Assembly: GCF_009903685.1 (NCBI RefSeq)
Contig: NZ_JAAABI010000006.1
Span: 96,252-160,251 of the forward strand
DNA from: Flagellimonas ochracea
GTDB lineage: Bacteria > Bacteroidota > Bacteroidia > Flavobacteriales > Flavobacteriaceae
DNA length: 64,000 nt
Reading direction: 5' to 3'
Shown here: piece by piece, positions 55,747 through 64,000 of the stretch
How the letters are laid out: the number at the start of each line of letters is the position of its first letter
How positions within the stretch are numbered: the stretch's first letter is position 1
Made by a program: the position numbers and the translations under genes
Notes under the pieces: generated by a model
The model's input: the letters and a program-made list of their open reading frames with translations, nothing else
What the model was told of the DNA's origin: nothing
The model's database searches: none

Positions 55747-57585
55747 ATGACCAAGAAAGAGACCGCTAACAACGATCGGCCCGAGAAAAGTGATGGACTC
55801 TCAAGAGGACCACAGAAAATTCCACCTATCATAAACGCCCATTCCCATGTCTTCACGGCAAGGCACGTACCACCTTTATTAGCGAAAAGGTTCGTTCCCT
55901 TTCCATTTTACTACCTAGTTCATCTTGATGTGGTCATAGGATTTTATAAATTCTTGAAGGAATTCAAAGGACTGGCGTATAGCAATTGGCATAGGGCGGT
56001 GAAGAGATTCTTATATTTTGTATCCGTTACTATACGTCGAAACTTCCTGTTGGCCTTAATCTCATGGATTCTTGGTGCTTGGTTGTCTATACTGACCTTT
56101 TACTACATTTATGATTTTCTGATTGAACTTACAAACACCTCGGGTGGGAGCTCATGGTTGGGCCAGGGCATTGAATGGCTAAGGGAACTGATGTCTTCCA
56201 ATGGAATATTCCCCAAAAAACCTCCCATCCTGCTTAAGATAGCAATTGCACTATTTGTTTTTGTATTTGTAAAGTCGGGGCGCAACCTAATCATATTCCT
56301 TTTTAAAAAAATGTTCACCTTCTTTAAAGTACTTCCTGGGAAGGAGACCAAAAAGTTGATTGAGCGCTATATGCTGATAGCTAAGTTTGCAGTCTACAAA
56401 AAGCAGACTACCATATTTTCCAAAATGAAGGAACAGTATCCAAGGGGTTCTGGATTCGTCCTATTACCCATGGACATGAAATATATGGGTGCCGGTAGGG
56501 TTAAGGACTCTTACCTCTCTCAGCTCAAGGAGTTACAGAAAATCAAAATCTCCAGTACCTACAAAAAGCAGGGGGTTGGCGTTTACCCTTTTGTATTTGT
56601 GGACCCTCGTCGGATTCGGGACGATAAAAAACCAAAGTCAGTAAGAATTTCGAAAGGGCACCAACTTTTCAATTTTAGCACCAAAGGACACAAGGTTATC
56701 CTTGAGGAATGCATCATTAAGACTTACATGGAGGACCACGGGTTCAACGGATTCAAAATCTATCCGGCGATTGGGTACTATCCCTTTGAAAAAGAGCTAC
56801 TACCTCTTTGGAAATATGCCGTAGATAATGAGATCCCCATTATGAGTCACTGTATCAAAGGTACCATTTTCTATAGGGGGAGAAAAAAAAGGGAATGGGA
56901 TGAGCATTGGGTTTTCAAAGACGAGGAAACCAAGAATCAACTTTTATTACCTGAAGTGAAGAATATTGATTTCCAAAGAAACTTCACCCACCCCATGAAC
57001 TTTTTATGTCTTCTGGAAGAGCCGCTGCTCCGCGTGTTAATTGGACATTACGATGACCAACAGCTTAAGGACCTTTTCGGCTATAAAGGACCGGATTCGC
57101 CCATGGACAAAAACCTTAACGGACTTAAAATCTGTCTTGCGCATTATGGAGGTGAAGACCAATGGAAGAGATATTTGGAAAAAGACAGTTATGGGTACAT
57201 TCAACAGATTATAAAAGCACCCGGAACCGGAATCAAGTTTATCAAAACTCAGGACGATACCGACAAAATAGATTATGACCGCTTGGCACAGTTATGGAAA
57301 TATGTGGATTGGTACAGTATCATCAGTAGCATGATGATGCAGTACCCAAATGTATATGCCGATATCAGTTATATACTACACGACCCCTCCATTTTCCCCT
57401 TACTAAAGGAGACTCTGAAACCCAAGTACGGAAAATTAAGGGAACGGGTATTGTATGGAACGGATTTTTATGTGGTGCGCAACCACAACTCCGAAAAAGA
57501 GCTTTTCGTGTCCAGTGACTTTTTGCTGGAAGAACAAGAATTTAATCGAATTGCAAGATTAAATCCGAAACATTATCTGTCATGA
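55747..57585 (+). CDS. Membrane-embedded amidohydrolase-2-type protein, first gene of the CHAT-nuclease operon
   Basis: 612 residues. Metal-dependent hydrolase start INAHSHVFTARH (H32, H34), then inserted hydrophobic helices (about 95-125 FLLALISWILGAWLSILTFY and 162-185 ILLKIAIALFVFVFVK). The barrel resumes with the strand FNGFKIYPAIGYYPFEKELL, EIPIMSHCIKG (H368), YADISYILHDPS and the metal Asp in YGTDFYVV (D573). All expected metal ligands are visible, so it may be an active hydrolase held in the membrane. It could act as a sensor or an effector. It is followed after 29 bases by the nuclease gene. The family is amidohydrolase-related (Amidohydro_2-like); substrate unknown. Confidence 0.7.
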   Translation: MTKKETANNDRPEKSDGLSRGPQKIPPIINAHSHVFTARHVPPLLAKRFVPFPFYYLVHLDVVIGFYKFLKEFKGLAYSNWHRAVKRFLYFVSVTIRRNFLLALISWILGAWLSILTFYYIYDFLIELTNTSGGSSWLGQGIEWLRELMSSNGIFPKKPPILLKIAIALFVFVFVKSGRNLIIFLFKKMFTFFKVLPGKETKKLIERYMLIAKFAVYKKQTTIFSKMKEQYPRGSGFVLLPMDMKYMGAGRVKDSYLSQLKELQKIKISSTYKKQGVGVYPFVFVDPRRIRDDKKPKSVRISKGHQLFNFSTKGHKVILEECIIKTYMEDHGFNGFKIYPAIGYYPFEKELLPLWKYAVDNEIPIMSHCIKGTIFYRGRKKREWDEHWVFKDEETKNQLLLPEVKNIDFQRNFTHPMNFLCLLEEPLLRVLIGHYDDQQLKDLFGYKGPDSPMDKNLNGLKICLAHYGGEDQWKRYLEKDSYGYIQQIIKAPGTGIKFIKTQDDTDKIDYDRLAQLWKYVDWYSIISSMMMQYPNVYADISYILHDPSIFPLLKETLKPKYGKLRERVLYGTDFYVVRNHNSEKELFVSSDFLLEEQEFNRIARLNPKHYLS

Positions 57586-57614
57586 GTAGTCAACAATCAT
57601 TGTAAAAACAATCA

Positions 57615-58550
57615 ATGTCATATTCTCCTGCCTTTTTAAAATCCGATATAGTTCCATTTCCAACTCTAAATGAAAATCAAAGAAATAGTTTTAATGAGGA
57701 AAATCTTGATGTTAATGATTATCTCCTTTCATACGACAACTTTAGTCTATTACATAATCCATTTAGAAAATTCCCATTTTACACGGCAACCAACATTGAT
57801 GGCAAGCTGATAAAGGAAATCAAGCGAAAAGAGCTTTTTGATGGTAACGGAGACAAATGGACAAAAGATTCCAGGATTCCCGATAATCATCAATTTGGGA
57901 CTGAGCTTTACTCCGCTGAAAAGAGCGATTTCGATAGAGGCCATATGACAAAGAGAGAAGACGTACAATGGGGCATAGATATTGAAAGTGCCAAAAAAGC
58001 GGCTGAATCTACTTTTTTTTACACCAATGCCATTCCTCAGCACAAAAAACTGAATAGGGGTATTTGGTTAAAACTAGAAAACTACATACTTCATCATGAA
58101 ACCATAAGCAAAAACCTGAAAATAATTTTGTTTACAGGCCCTGTTTTACGAAATCAAGATCCAGAGTTCGTTACTCCAATAAACGGTATGCCCATCAAGT
58201 TGCCCACTCTATTTTGGAAGGTAATTTACTATGAAAATTCCGAAAACGAACTTATGCGGGTTTCGTTTATCACCAATCAGCAGGATATTCTTGAAAAGAA
58301 TAGGGTAATAAAGCCCATCATAGTAAGAACGGTTGATAGACTTCCAGAAAAATCTCAACACAACTTTCAAAAATTTAAGGCTGCCGAAACATATCAGACA
58401 GATGTTTCCCTTATTGAATCTTTAACAAATCTGACTTTTCATAAGGCTATCGAAATTTTTAAGGAAAAAAGACCTGTGAGGCTGATTGAGCAGTCGACCA
58501 ATGTCAGAGGGTTAACCGACACTGTCATTATAAAAAACATCACTTTATAA
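57615..58550 (+). CDS. EndoG-like DNA/RNA non-specific endonuclease (NUC domain)
   Basis: 311 residues without a signal peptide. The NUC domain covers about 50-270: TATNIDGKLI, the catalytic DRGH (107-110, general base H110), the metal-binding stretch FFYTNAIPQHKKLNRGIWLK (N138, Q142, N147) with E154, FTGPVLRNQD and the strand LPTLFWKVIYYE. The absence of a signal peptide suggests cytoplasmic action, unlike secreted DNA-scavenging relatives. It would cut nucleic acid without sequence preference, which suits a cell-killing effector. Spacing to the CHAT gene is 13 bases. Confidence 0.85.
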   Translation: MSYSPAFLKSDIVPFPTLNENQRNSFNEENLDVNDYLLSYDNFSLLHNPFRKFPFYTATNIDGKLIKEIKRKELFDGNGDKWTKDSRIPDNHQFGTELYSAEKSDFDRGHMTKREDVQWGIDIESAKKAAESTFFYTNAIPQHKKLNRGIWLKLENYILHHETISKNLKIILFTGPVLRNQDPEFVTPINGMPIKLPTLFWKVIYYENSENELMRVSFITNQQDILEKNRVIKPIIVRTVDRLPEKSQHNFQKFKAAETYQTDVSLIESLTNLTFHKAIEIFKEKRPVRLIEQSTNVRGLTDTVIIKNITL

Positions 58551-58563
58551 TACTGCTTAGTTT

Positions 58564-59490
58564 ATGAGTTATAAAATTCTCTTGTTTTGGTCAAATCCGG
58601 TGGATCGCGAAAGCCTCAAGTTGGTAGAGGAAGAAAACCTTATTTCAGATTTTATCAAAAAAACCGGTGCAAATGAGTTTGAGTTTGACTCACGTGGAGG
58701 TGCTAAGGTAGAAGATTTTTGGGATATGGTAATGGAACATGAACCAAAACTAGTTCATATATCAGCCCATGGTACAGAGAATAACGAAGTCTGTTTTGAA
58801 GACAGAGAAGGTTATGAAGAGAAAATCAATATACATGATATCATCGATTATTTAAATGACATTAAATCCATCGAATGCTTGATTTTAAATTCCTGCTACA
58901 GTTCCAGAAATATAGATGAAGACAGAATTAAATTCAATTATCTAATAGGGATGAACAAAAAAATACCAGATGATACCGCCCACCTTTTTTCAAATTCTTT
59001 TTACAATGCCTTGTTGAAAAAAAGGGGTGTCAGAAATGCATTTAAACTAGCTCTCGGTAGAATAAAATTGTCATATAGAGAGGAATCAAAAATTCCAAAA
59101 TTAATTGAAAAAGAAGAGATTATATCTAATAGAGCAGTGGATGAAAATCAAAATGAAGAGAAACTAATCTCAACAGAAGAAATTGAGTCACTCAAAAACT
59201 CCGTGAAACAATATTGGCATCCAATCTTAATCGCTTTCATATCAATTTTAATAAGTCTTTGTTGTTTCATGATAATTGGGAGCAAAAGTGATAGTACCGC
59301 TAAAATAGCAGGCATTCTTGTTTTGGCCGTAGGGCTAATTTGGTCATTGTTAATTTTCAGGAAAATACAGCGAACATTACAAAAAATAGAAGTATTGGAA
59401 ATTAAAAGAAATCGATACCTAAAGGCTCTTGGGAAGTTAAACCAAGAGGATATAACCGAACTGAATAATGATTTTTACAAATTAATGTAG
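58564..59490 (+). CDS. CHAT-domain (caspase-like) protease with C-terminal membrane helices
   Basis: 308 residues. CHAT domain at 1-170: YKILLFWSNPVDRESLKLVE, catalytic His69 in LVHISAHGTE and Cys111 in LILNSCYSSR, then VIGM-like YLIGMNKKIPDDTAHLFSN. A linker of about 45 residues precedes two hydrophobic helices (220-238 and 246-265) and a coiled-coil-like end. The protease faces the cytoplasm and is tethered to the membrane. CHAT proteases cleave partner proteins on activation, in several cases next to nucleases or gasdermins in defence systems. No sensor domain is fused, so a partner must trigger it. Confidence 0.85.
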   Translation: MSYKILLFWSNPVDRESLKLVEEENLISDFIKKTGANEFEFDSRGGAKVEDFWDMVMEHEPKLVHISAHGTENNEVCFEDREGYEEKINIHDIIDYLNDIKSIECLILNSCYSSRNIDEDRIKFNYLIGMNKKIPDDTAHLFSNSFYNALLKKRGVRNAFKLALGRIKLSYREESKIPKLIEKEEIISNRAVDENQNEEKLISTEEIESLKNSVKQYWHPILIAFISILISLCCFMIIGSKSDSTAKIAGILVLAVGLIWSLLIFRKIQRTLQKIEVLEIKRNRYLKALGKLNQEDITELNNDFYKLM

Positions 59491-59495
59491 TATAC

Positions 59496-60182
59496 ATGAA
59501 AACTGATTCCAAAAACAAACCTTCGAAAACTGTGTTCCAAAAAAAACTTGACAGTTTGAAGAAACGAGAGCGTGTCGCTTCATTGGTAGGAATACTTAGC
59601 TTAATAGTTGTTGCTTCTATAATATTGTTTACGGTTTACAATAATAATCTAAGAAACCAAGAAATTGAAGTAAAAGAAAGACAGATTGATACCCTAAGGT
59701 TAATGCTTCAACACAGAGATAGTTCTTTAAATGATTTTCAGAACAGAACTATCGAGTTATTGGATAGTATATCCGAAGTGGTGAGACAGAGAGACCAACA
59801 GGAAAAGGTTTTGCATTATAATAAAAAAGCTATTCAAATACTTCAAAATCCAGATGCCATAATATCCCAATCCGAGACTTGGTCAGGTCGTTCCGGAAAT
59901 CTTTTTTTTAAAAATGTAAACGTTGTTCTTAATGGCAAAGGCAATGTTAATTTAAGGGCAGAGATTAGTTCAAAAAGTCAAACTCGTTCATCTGGTAGGC
60001 TTCTAATAGAGTTTTTTAATGATTCAAACTCTGAAGTATACAGTAAAGTCGAGAATTTTAACATGAAACCTGTTTCAGTTTTCTCCGCTAAATCGCGTTT
60101 AACCGAATACGAAAACAGAAGCTTTTCCATTCCAATAGATAAGTATTTAGACATTACTTCAATCAAAGTGAAATCTCTTTAG
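59496..60182 (+). CDS. Single-pass membrane coiled-coil protein of the CHAT operon
   Basis: 228 residues. A basic N-terminal segment, one hydrophobic helix at about 29-48 (VASLVGILSLIVVASIILFT), a coiled coil at about 50-112 and a beta-rich C-terminal domain (GNLFFKNVNVVLNGKGNVNL, RLLIEFFNDSNSEVYSKVEN). It starts 5 bases after the CHAT gene. It may be the scaffold or the substrate that couples the protease to the membrane. No family recognised. A short cytoplasmic tail and large outer domain would suit a sensor of envelope stress. Confidence 0.65.
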   Translation: MKTDSKNKPSKTVFQKKLDSLKKRERVASLVGILSLIVVASIILFTVYNNNLRNQEIEVKERQIDTLRLMLQHRDSSLNDFQNRTIELLDSISEVVRQRDQQEKVLHYNKKAIQILQNPDAIISQSETWSGRSGNLFFKNVNVVLNGKGNVNLRAEISSKSQTRSSGRLLIEFFNDSNSEVYSKVENFNMKPVSVFSAKSRLTEYENRSFSIPIDKYLDITSIKVKSL

Positions 60183-60440
60183 CATTGGTTGATTCACAAA
60201 AAATGACCAATTGGGTGAACATAAATTTATTAATCTTTAGATGGACAAAACTTATTGAAATCTTGAGAGATAGGTTCGAGTCCTTCTGAAAAATTCTTAA
60301 CGGAATCAATCATTCTGGAGGCATGTTATTACCAGAATGAAATTTATGTGAGCTGAAAAAAAATGTCCTAACTAATAATGATTTTCTCATCAAAAAGAAC
60401 CATAATTTAACATGTTCAAAGAGCATTCACCCATCCATCA
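60183..60440. promoter_or_regulatory. Gap before the TPR gene
   Basis: About 260 bases with no gene; probably the promoter of the TPR lipoprotein. No clear terminator for the CHAT operon is visible. Confidence 0.35.
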
Positions 60441-62723
60441 ATGATAGCGAATTCTTTCTTTAAATTCATCGATATTAGAATCCTTTTCTTATTGTTAGTG
60501 TTTACCTTTTTGGGCTCATGCGGGGTTTCAAAAATAAATGAGAGGGGTTTCACCAAAATTCAAAAAAAGCAATATTCAGAGGCGGATAAGTTGTTTTCAA
60601 AAGCCCTTAAAAAAGACCAATCGAACAAAGATTCATATTACGGCCTTGGGATTTCTGCTTATGAGCAAAAAGCATATTCAAACTCCATAAAGTTCTTTAA
60701 TAAAGCTATTGAATTTGGTAAAATTTCAGCTAGAAAAGATCGTGGTTTCGCTCATTATCACGTTGCTGAAAACCTTCTGCATAAAGGTAGCCATAAAGAA
60801 AGCTTGATTGCTATAAACAAATCACTTCTTGACTTTCCAACACTTGAAAGTGCCTTATTATTGAAACCTAGGATTCTTATTGAGAATATTTTGGAGGATA
60901 TGAATGATAATAAACCAGAAAGTGTAGAAAACAAATATCAGCAGTTGATGAATCAAGATAAAAAATACCTTTATCCCATTGAGGATGATTTTTTAAAGCT
61001 TAATCCCCAAGTTCTCCTTTTCTTGGCTAAATATGATTTGTCCAGAGGATATGATAAAATTGCCCTTAGCAGGGTAAAAAAAATAATAAATAGCACCTCC
61101 AAATATGCAAATAAATATAATCGTGATGCAATAAAACTAAGAGGGTACATTTATGAGTACAAGTCTCAGAAGGAGTTTGATTCAAACAACTACGATATCG
61201 CTTTGGAATATATCCAAAAGGCCCTACGGGATATTCCCAAAAAACAGTCCTTTGTACTTTTAAGAGCAAAAATCTATGAAAAAAAGGCACAGCACCTTCT
61301 ATCCAAAAATAGCTTAATAGATGCTTTGAAATTTGTAAGTCTTGCCATAGAAGAAGGAGAGTACGATACCCAAAAAAGTTCAATAAAGCTTAGGTCTGAG
61401 ATTTATTTTGCTTTTGCCGTCAATCAAAGAAAAATAAATGATAAAATACGTTATGCTGAGCTCTCTTACAAAGACGCTCCCTACGACAGCGAGATTAAAG
61501 ATTATATATACAACCTGTATCTATCATTAGTAGCACTCCTTGTAGATGATAACAACTTGCTTAGGGCAAGAGATATCTTTGAAAAGGCAATTAAGGTAAG
61601 CGATGTACATAAGTCAACTTATGGAATGTTCAACCGAAATCTTCGAAATGAAGAAAGCATTTTTCTTGACGCAGCAATTGCTGAAATCTATGCAATAAAT
61701 CTAAGATATAAAGATGCCATAAATCATTTAAACAAGCATAAATATGATACTAGCTTTTACTACAAGCAACTTTTATATGACTTGGCCCGTTATTATGCTT
61801 TAAATAATGAACGACATCTATCACTTCAAACGCTTAGAAACTTCTACACCAAAAAAAACCTCTACTCTTCATATGGTTCTTTTAGAAACAGAGCAAAAAA
61901 CGACCCCAGTTTTATACTACTAACTGAAGATGAATCCTTTTATGATTGGCTTAATGGTATAAATAGAATTAAGCTGTCCTTAAACAGTTTGGTAAATATT
62001 CCTCAAACGGATTGGGCAAGCGAAAGTGATTCTTTCCTACAAATCACCCAAAACTCCAACTCTTTATTGACCACGCCCAAAGCTCAAGATAAATCAAATG
62101 TCTACTGGCCAAAGAATTTGTTTCGAGTTGTATTTGACTATGACGTAGATGACCCATTGATTTTCAAGTTGTCTGATTCCGATCTTACCTATGATGATTT
62201 AATTTTTTATGGTAAGTATAATGATTTTTATCCGGGTGGATGGAATGTTATTTTGAATGAAAAAACGAATACTGTTTTAAATATAGAAATAGAAGACTGT
62301 AGTTCCTGTCCAACCCAATATACTACGTTCAACAGTCTACCACCCAAAAACTCCTTTTTCGCATCTTGGGAAGACAGAAGAATACGTGAAAACCTTGATC
62401 ACATCTCCACAATTTATGTTCCTAAGATTGCTGAGGATTATGGACGTGTTAATCAGAGCTATTACTTTATTTCAGGGATTATTGACGCTTTAGCACCATG
62501 TTTTGCGACTTATGCAGTAGCTATTTCCGAAAGAGGTTTTGTTACAAAACAAATTTTTTACTGGCATATTCAATATTTATGGGGAGAGTTACAATCGTAC
62601 AAAAGATTTACCATAGAAGCATTTATTGAATACATGGTTTCCAAGGTCGGTAATCGTTTTTTACAAAATGCCAATAATTTTCGTGTTTTCTGTGATTGCG
62701 CATATGGCCGAATCAAAGGTTGA
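60441..62723 (+). CDS. TPR lipoprotein with C-terminal beta domain
   Basis: 760 residues with a lipobox (LLVFTFLGSCGVSK). Residues 30-500 are tetratricopeptide repeats (ADKLFSKALKKDQSNKDSYY, SNSIKFFNKAIEFGKI, and many more). From about 540 the sequence turns beta-rich (YWPKNLFRVVFDYDVDDPLI, LTYDDLIFYGKYNDFYPGGW), and a helical end follows (FGDCAYGRIKG region, actual end FCDCAYGRIKG). It is probably an outer-membrane or periplasmic protein-binding scaffold. It is on the same strand as the CHAT operon and could be its envelope-side sensor, but the gap and missing shared operon leave this open. Confidence 0.65.
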   Translation: MIANSFFKFIDIRILFLLLVFTFLGSCGVSKINERGFTKIQKKQYSEADKLFSKALKKDQSNKDSYYGLGISAYEQKAYSNSIKFFNKAIEFGKISARKDRGFAHYHVAENLLHKGSHKESLIAINKSLLDFPTLESALLLKPRILIENILEDMNDNKPESVENKYQQLMNQDKKYLYPIEDDFLKLNPQVLLFLAKYDLSRGYDKIALSRVKKIINSTSKYANKYNRDAIKLRGYIYEYKSQKEFDSNNYDIALEYIQKALRDIPKKQSFVLLRAKIYEKKAQHLLSKNSLIDALKFVSLAIEEGEYDTQKSSIKLRSEIYFAFAVNQRKINDKIRYAELSYKDAPYDSEIKDYIYNLYLSLVALLVDDNNLLRARDIFEKAIKVSDVHKSTYGMFNRNLRNEESIFLDAAIAEIYAINLRYKDAINHLNKHKYDTSFYYKQLLYDLARYYALNNERHLSLQTLRNFYTKKNLYSSYGSFRNRAKNDPSFILLTEDESFYDWLNGINRIKLSLNSLVNIPQTDWASESDSFLQITQNSNSLLTTPKAQDKSNVYWPKNLFRVVFDYDVDDPLIFKLSDSDLTYDDLIFYGKYNDFYPGGWNVILNEKTNTVLNIEIEDCSSCPTQYTTFNSLPPKNSFFASWEDRRIRENLDHISTIYVPKIAEDYGRVNQSYYFISGIIDALAPCFATYAVAISERGFVTKQIFYWHIQYLWGELQSYKRFTIEAFIEYMVSKVGNRFLQNANNFRVFCDCAYGRIKG

Positions 62724-62945
62724 TTTTCATACTAAAATTTGAGATAATTAAGAATATGCGGTATTAATCTTTCATAGTATGCTTGTAATGAACTCAATAC
62801 TATCCCTTACGAATGATTTGCATATTAAAATGAAAAATACTGTTTAAATCTTGTTTGTTGACTATCGGGTTCTTAATTAGCTTTATCTAGGGATATACAC
62901 ATTGAATTGCACTACATTAATTGGTTTAACCAAAAAAACCAAGTA

Positions 62946-63866
62946 ATGTATCTAAACCATTTTGTATCCCATTGTAAGATTGAAAAAAAATTAAGTGAAA
63001 AAACAATTGAGGCTTATACTTCTGACCTCAAACAATTTAGAAAGTACATAAGAGAAGAATTTGATATCCACGATTTTAGATTAATTCAAAGAGAGCATAT
63101 TAAGAAGCATTTAGTTCATATTAATAAATACGCTCCTAGAACCGTCAAAAGAAAAATAGCAACCCTCAAAGTATTCTACAGTCATCTGCTATATGAAGAT
63201 TGCATTTCAGAAAATCCGTTTGATAAAATAAGGATTAACATAAGGGTTCAAAAGTCACTTCCATCTGTATTATCTTTAAACGAGGTTGCCGCAATACTTA
63301 AAAAACTACAATCTCAAAAATTAGGGGCTTTAAAGACTTCAATGAGATATCGACAGATTGTTAGAGATATAGCTATTGTTGAGCTGTTATTCGCTACCGG
63401 AATTCGTGTTTCAGAGCTTTGTTTTCTTAAAAGGTCAAACATACATTCGGACTTTAGCACAATAAAAATCCTGGGCAAAGGAAATAAAGAACGTATCATC
63501 CCCATCACAAATGGGGAGACCATTAACGCATTAGAAGATTATTACAGATTATTTCAGGAAAAAATAAACCAGAACTCTTTCTTTTTTATCAATCGCTTGA
63601 ATCATCGCATTTCCGAACAATCTGTTCGTCATCTTATCAAAAAAATATCTCAAGAATCAGGTATCAAGCGTGGTATTACCCCTCATGTTTTTAGGCATAC
63701 TTTTGCTACTCAGCTGTTAGAGGCCAACATTAACATTAGATATATTCAAGAGCTTTTGGGGCATAGCTCAGTAAACATTACCCAGATTTATACCCATGTC
63801 AGTCATCAGAGAACTTCAGAGATTCTGAAACTAAATCATCCACGCAATCTTATATCACACAATTAG
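62946..63866 (+). CDS. Tyrosine recombinase (XerC/D-like)
   Basis: The start is at ATG 62946 or at the TTG 62907 (13 residues longer). SAM-like core-binding domain in the first 100 residues (KKLSEKTIEAYTSDLKQFRK). The catalytic domain carries all active residues (numbering from 62907): R167 in ATGIRVSEL, K191 in LGKGNKERII, H260 and R263 in TPHVFRHTFA, H286 in LLGHSS and the nucleophile Y295 in QIYTHVSHQ. About 306-319 residues, the usual Xer length. As it is not next to a dif-like site that I can see, it may mobilise or invert neighbouring DNA, typical of genomic islands. Confidence 0.85.
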   Translation: MYLNHFVSHCKIEKKLSEKTIEAYTSDLKQFRKYIREEFDIHDFRLIQREHIKKHLVHINKYAPRTVKRKIATLKVFYSHLLYEDCISENPFDKIRINIRVQKSLPSVLSLNEVAAILKKLQSQKLGALKTSMRYRQIVRDIAIVELLFATGIRVSELCFLKRSNIHSDFSTIKILGKGNKERIIPITNGETINALEDYYRLFQEKINQNSFFFINRLNHRISEQSVRHLIKKISQESGIKRGITPHVFRHTFATQLLEANINIRYIQELLGHSSVNITQIYTHVSHQRTSEILKLNHPRNLISHN

Positions 63867-63894
63867 CCGTCTGAATAACGGATAACTAATTATT

Positions 63895-64000
63895 ATGCCA
63901 CTTAAAAGTAAGGTGTCAATTCCCCTTGAATTTGTTTTAATAATATCAGGAATGCCCGGTGCAGGAAAAAGCACACTTGCTCTAAATTTGGTTAAAAAAT
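63895..64000 (+). CDS. P-loop NTPase or kinase, 3' end outside window
   Basis: Starts at ATG 63895 and runs off the right edge. The readable part has a strand followed by the Walker A motif SGMPGAGKSTLALNL. The type (AAA-like ATPase, KAP or nucleoside kinase) cannot be told from 35 residues. It begins 28 bases after the recombinase stop, so it may be in one operon with it. Confidence 0.75.
   Translation, partial: MPLKSKVSIPLEFVLIISGMPGAGKSTLALNLVKK

Noticed and set aside
1..64000. CRISPR arrays, rRNA genes and complete tRNA genes
   Set aside because: No regularly spaced repeats, no rRNA sequence and only a tRNA fragment (1895-1931) were seen.

Overview
The window looks like chromosomal DNA from a marine-type Bacteroidota, most likely a member of the Flavobacteriia. 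The grounds are two complete SusC/SusD (RagA/RagB) outer-membrane uptake loci, LytTR and membrane-anchored AraC-type regulators, SnoaL-like, DUF4199 and CPBP proteins, AT-rich spacers, and a near absence of Shine-Dalgarno sequences. No rRNA genes, intact tRNA genes or CRISPR arrays were found. It reads as accessory genome: three insertion sequences (two IS3-type, one IS481-type), one 57-bp IS remnant, several gene relics and many single-mutation pseudogenes.

Layout. 0-1.7 kb: 3' part of a two-domain glycosyltransferase. 1.9-3.0 kb: a tRNA 3'-end fragment and relics of three genes. 3.4-6.8 kb: a membrane LytTR regulator, a CPBP protease and a secreted alpha/beta hydrolase; a tandem direct repeat between the first two looks like a LytTR operator. 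7.1-8.4 kb: a two-gene toxin-antitoxin-like module (winged helix plus AbiEii-type nucleotidyltransferase) behind two nested palindromes. 8.6-14.4 kb (minus): a three-gene operon of two membrane proteins and a very large secreted alkaline-phosphatase-superfamily protein. 14.5-16.0 kb: an IS3 element. 16.7-22.7 kb (minus): SusC/SusD/lipoprotein locus 1, divergent from a LytT/LytS-type two-component pair (23.0-24.9 kb). 25.1-26.1 kb: a broken IS481 element. 26.3-30.7 kb: AraC-type regulator, a frameshifted HExxH peptidase and an amidohydrolase with an inserted membrane domain. 30.7-31.9 kb: a decayed IS3 element. 32.4-35.2 kb: a hydrolase-TPR protein and an ECF sigma factor with a small membrane protein. 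35.4-41.8 kb (minus): SusC/SusD/lipoprotein locus 2, a clear paralogue of locus 1 but visibly richer in G+C. 42.2-45.1 kb (minus): truncated AraC protein, broken SnoaL-like gene, small membrane protein and a complete membrane AraC regulator. 45.4-54.9 kb: assorted secreted proteins, a two-subunit molybdenum hydroxylase of the isoquinoline 1-oxidoreductase type, a beta-propeller protein, DUF4199 protein, monooxygenase-like protein and an alpha/beta hydrolase.

The most interesting region is 55.7-64.0 kb. A tight four-gene operon encodes a membrane-embedded amidohydrolase, an EndoG-like (NUC-type) nuclease, a CHAT (caspase-like) protease with two C-terminal membrane helices, and a single-pass membrane coiled-coil protein. 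A TPR lipoprotein, a tyrosine recombinase and a P-loop protein cut by the window edge follow. A protease, a nuclease and membrane proteins together suggest a membrane-associated, abortive-infection-like conflict or cell-death system. I infer this from domain content; I do not recognise the combination as a named system.

Regulation appears local. Each SusCD locus has its own nearby regulator (a two-component system at locus 1, an ECF sigma factor at locus 2), the toxin-antitoxin-like pair has its own operators, and the LytTR/CPBP pair has its own direct repeat.
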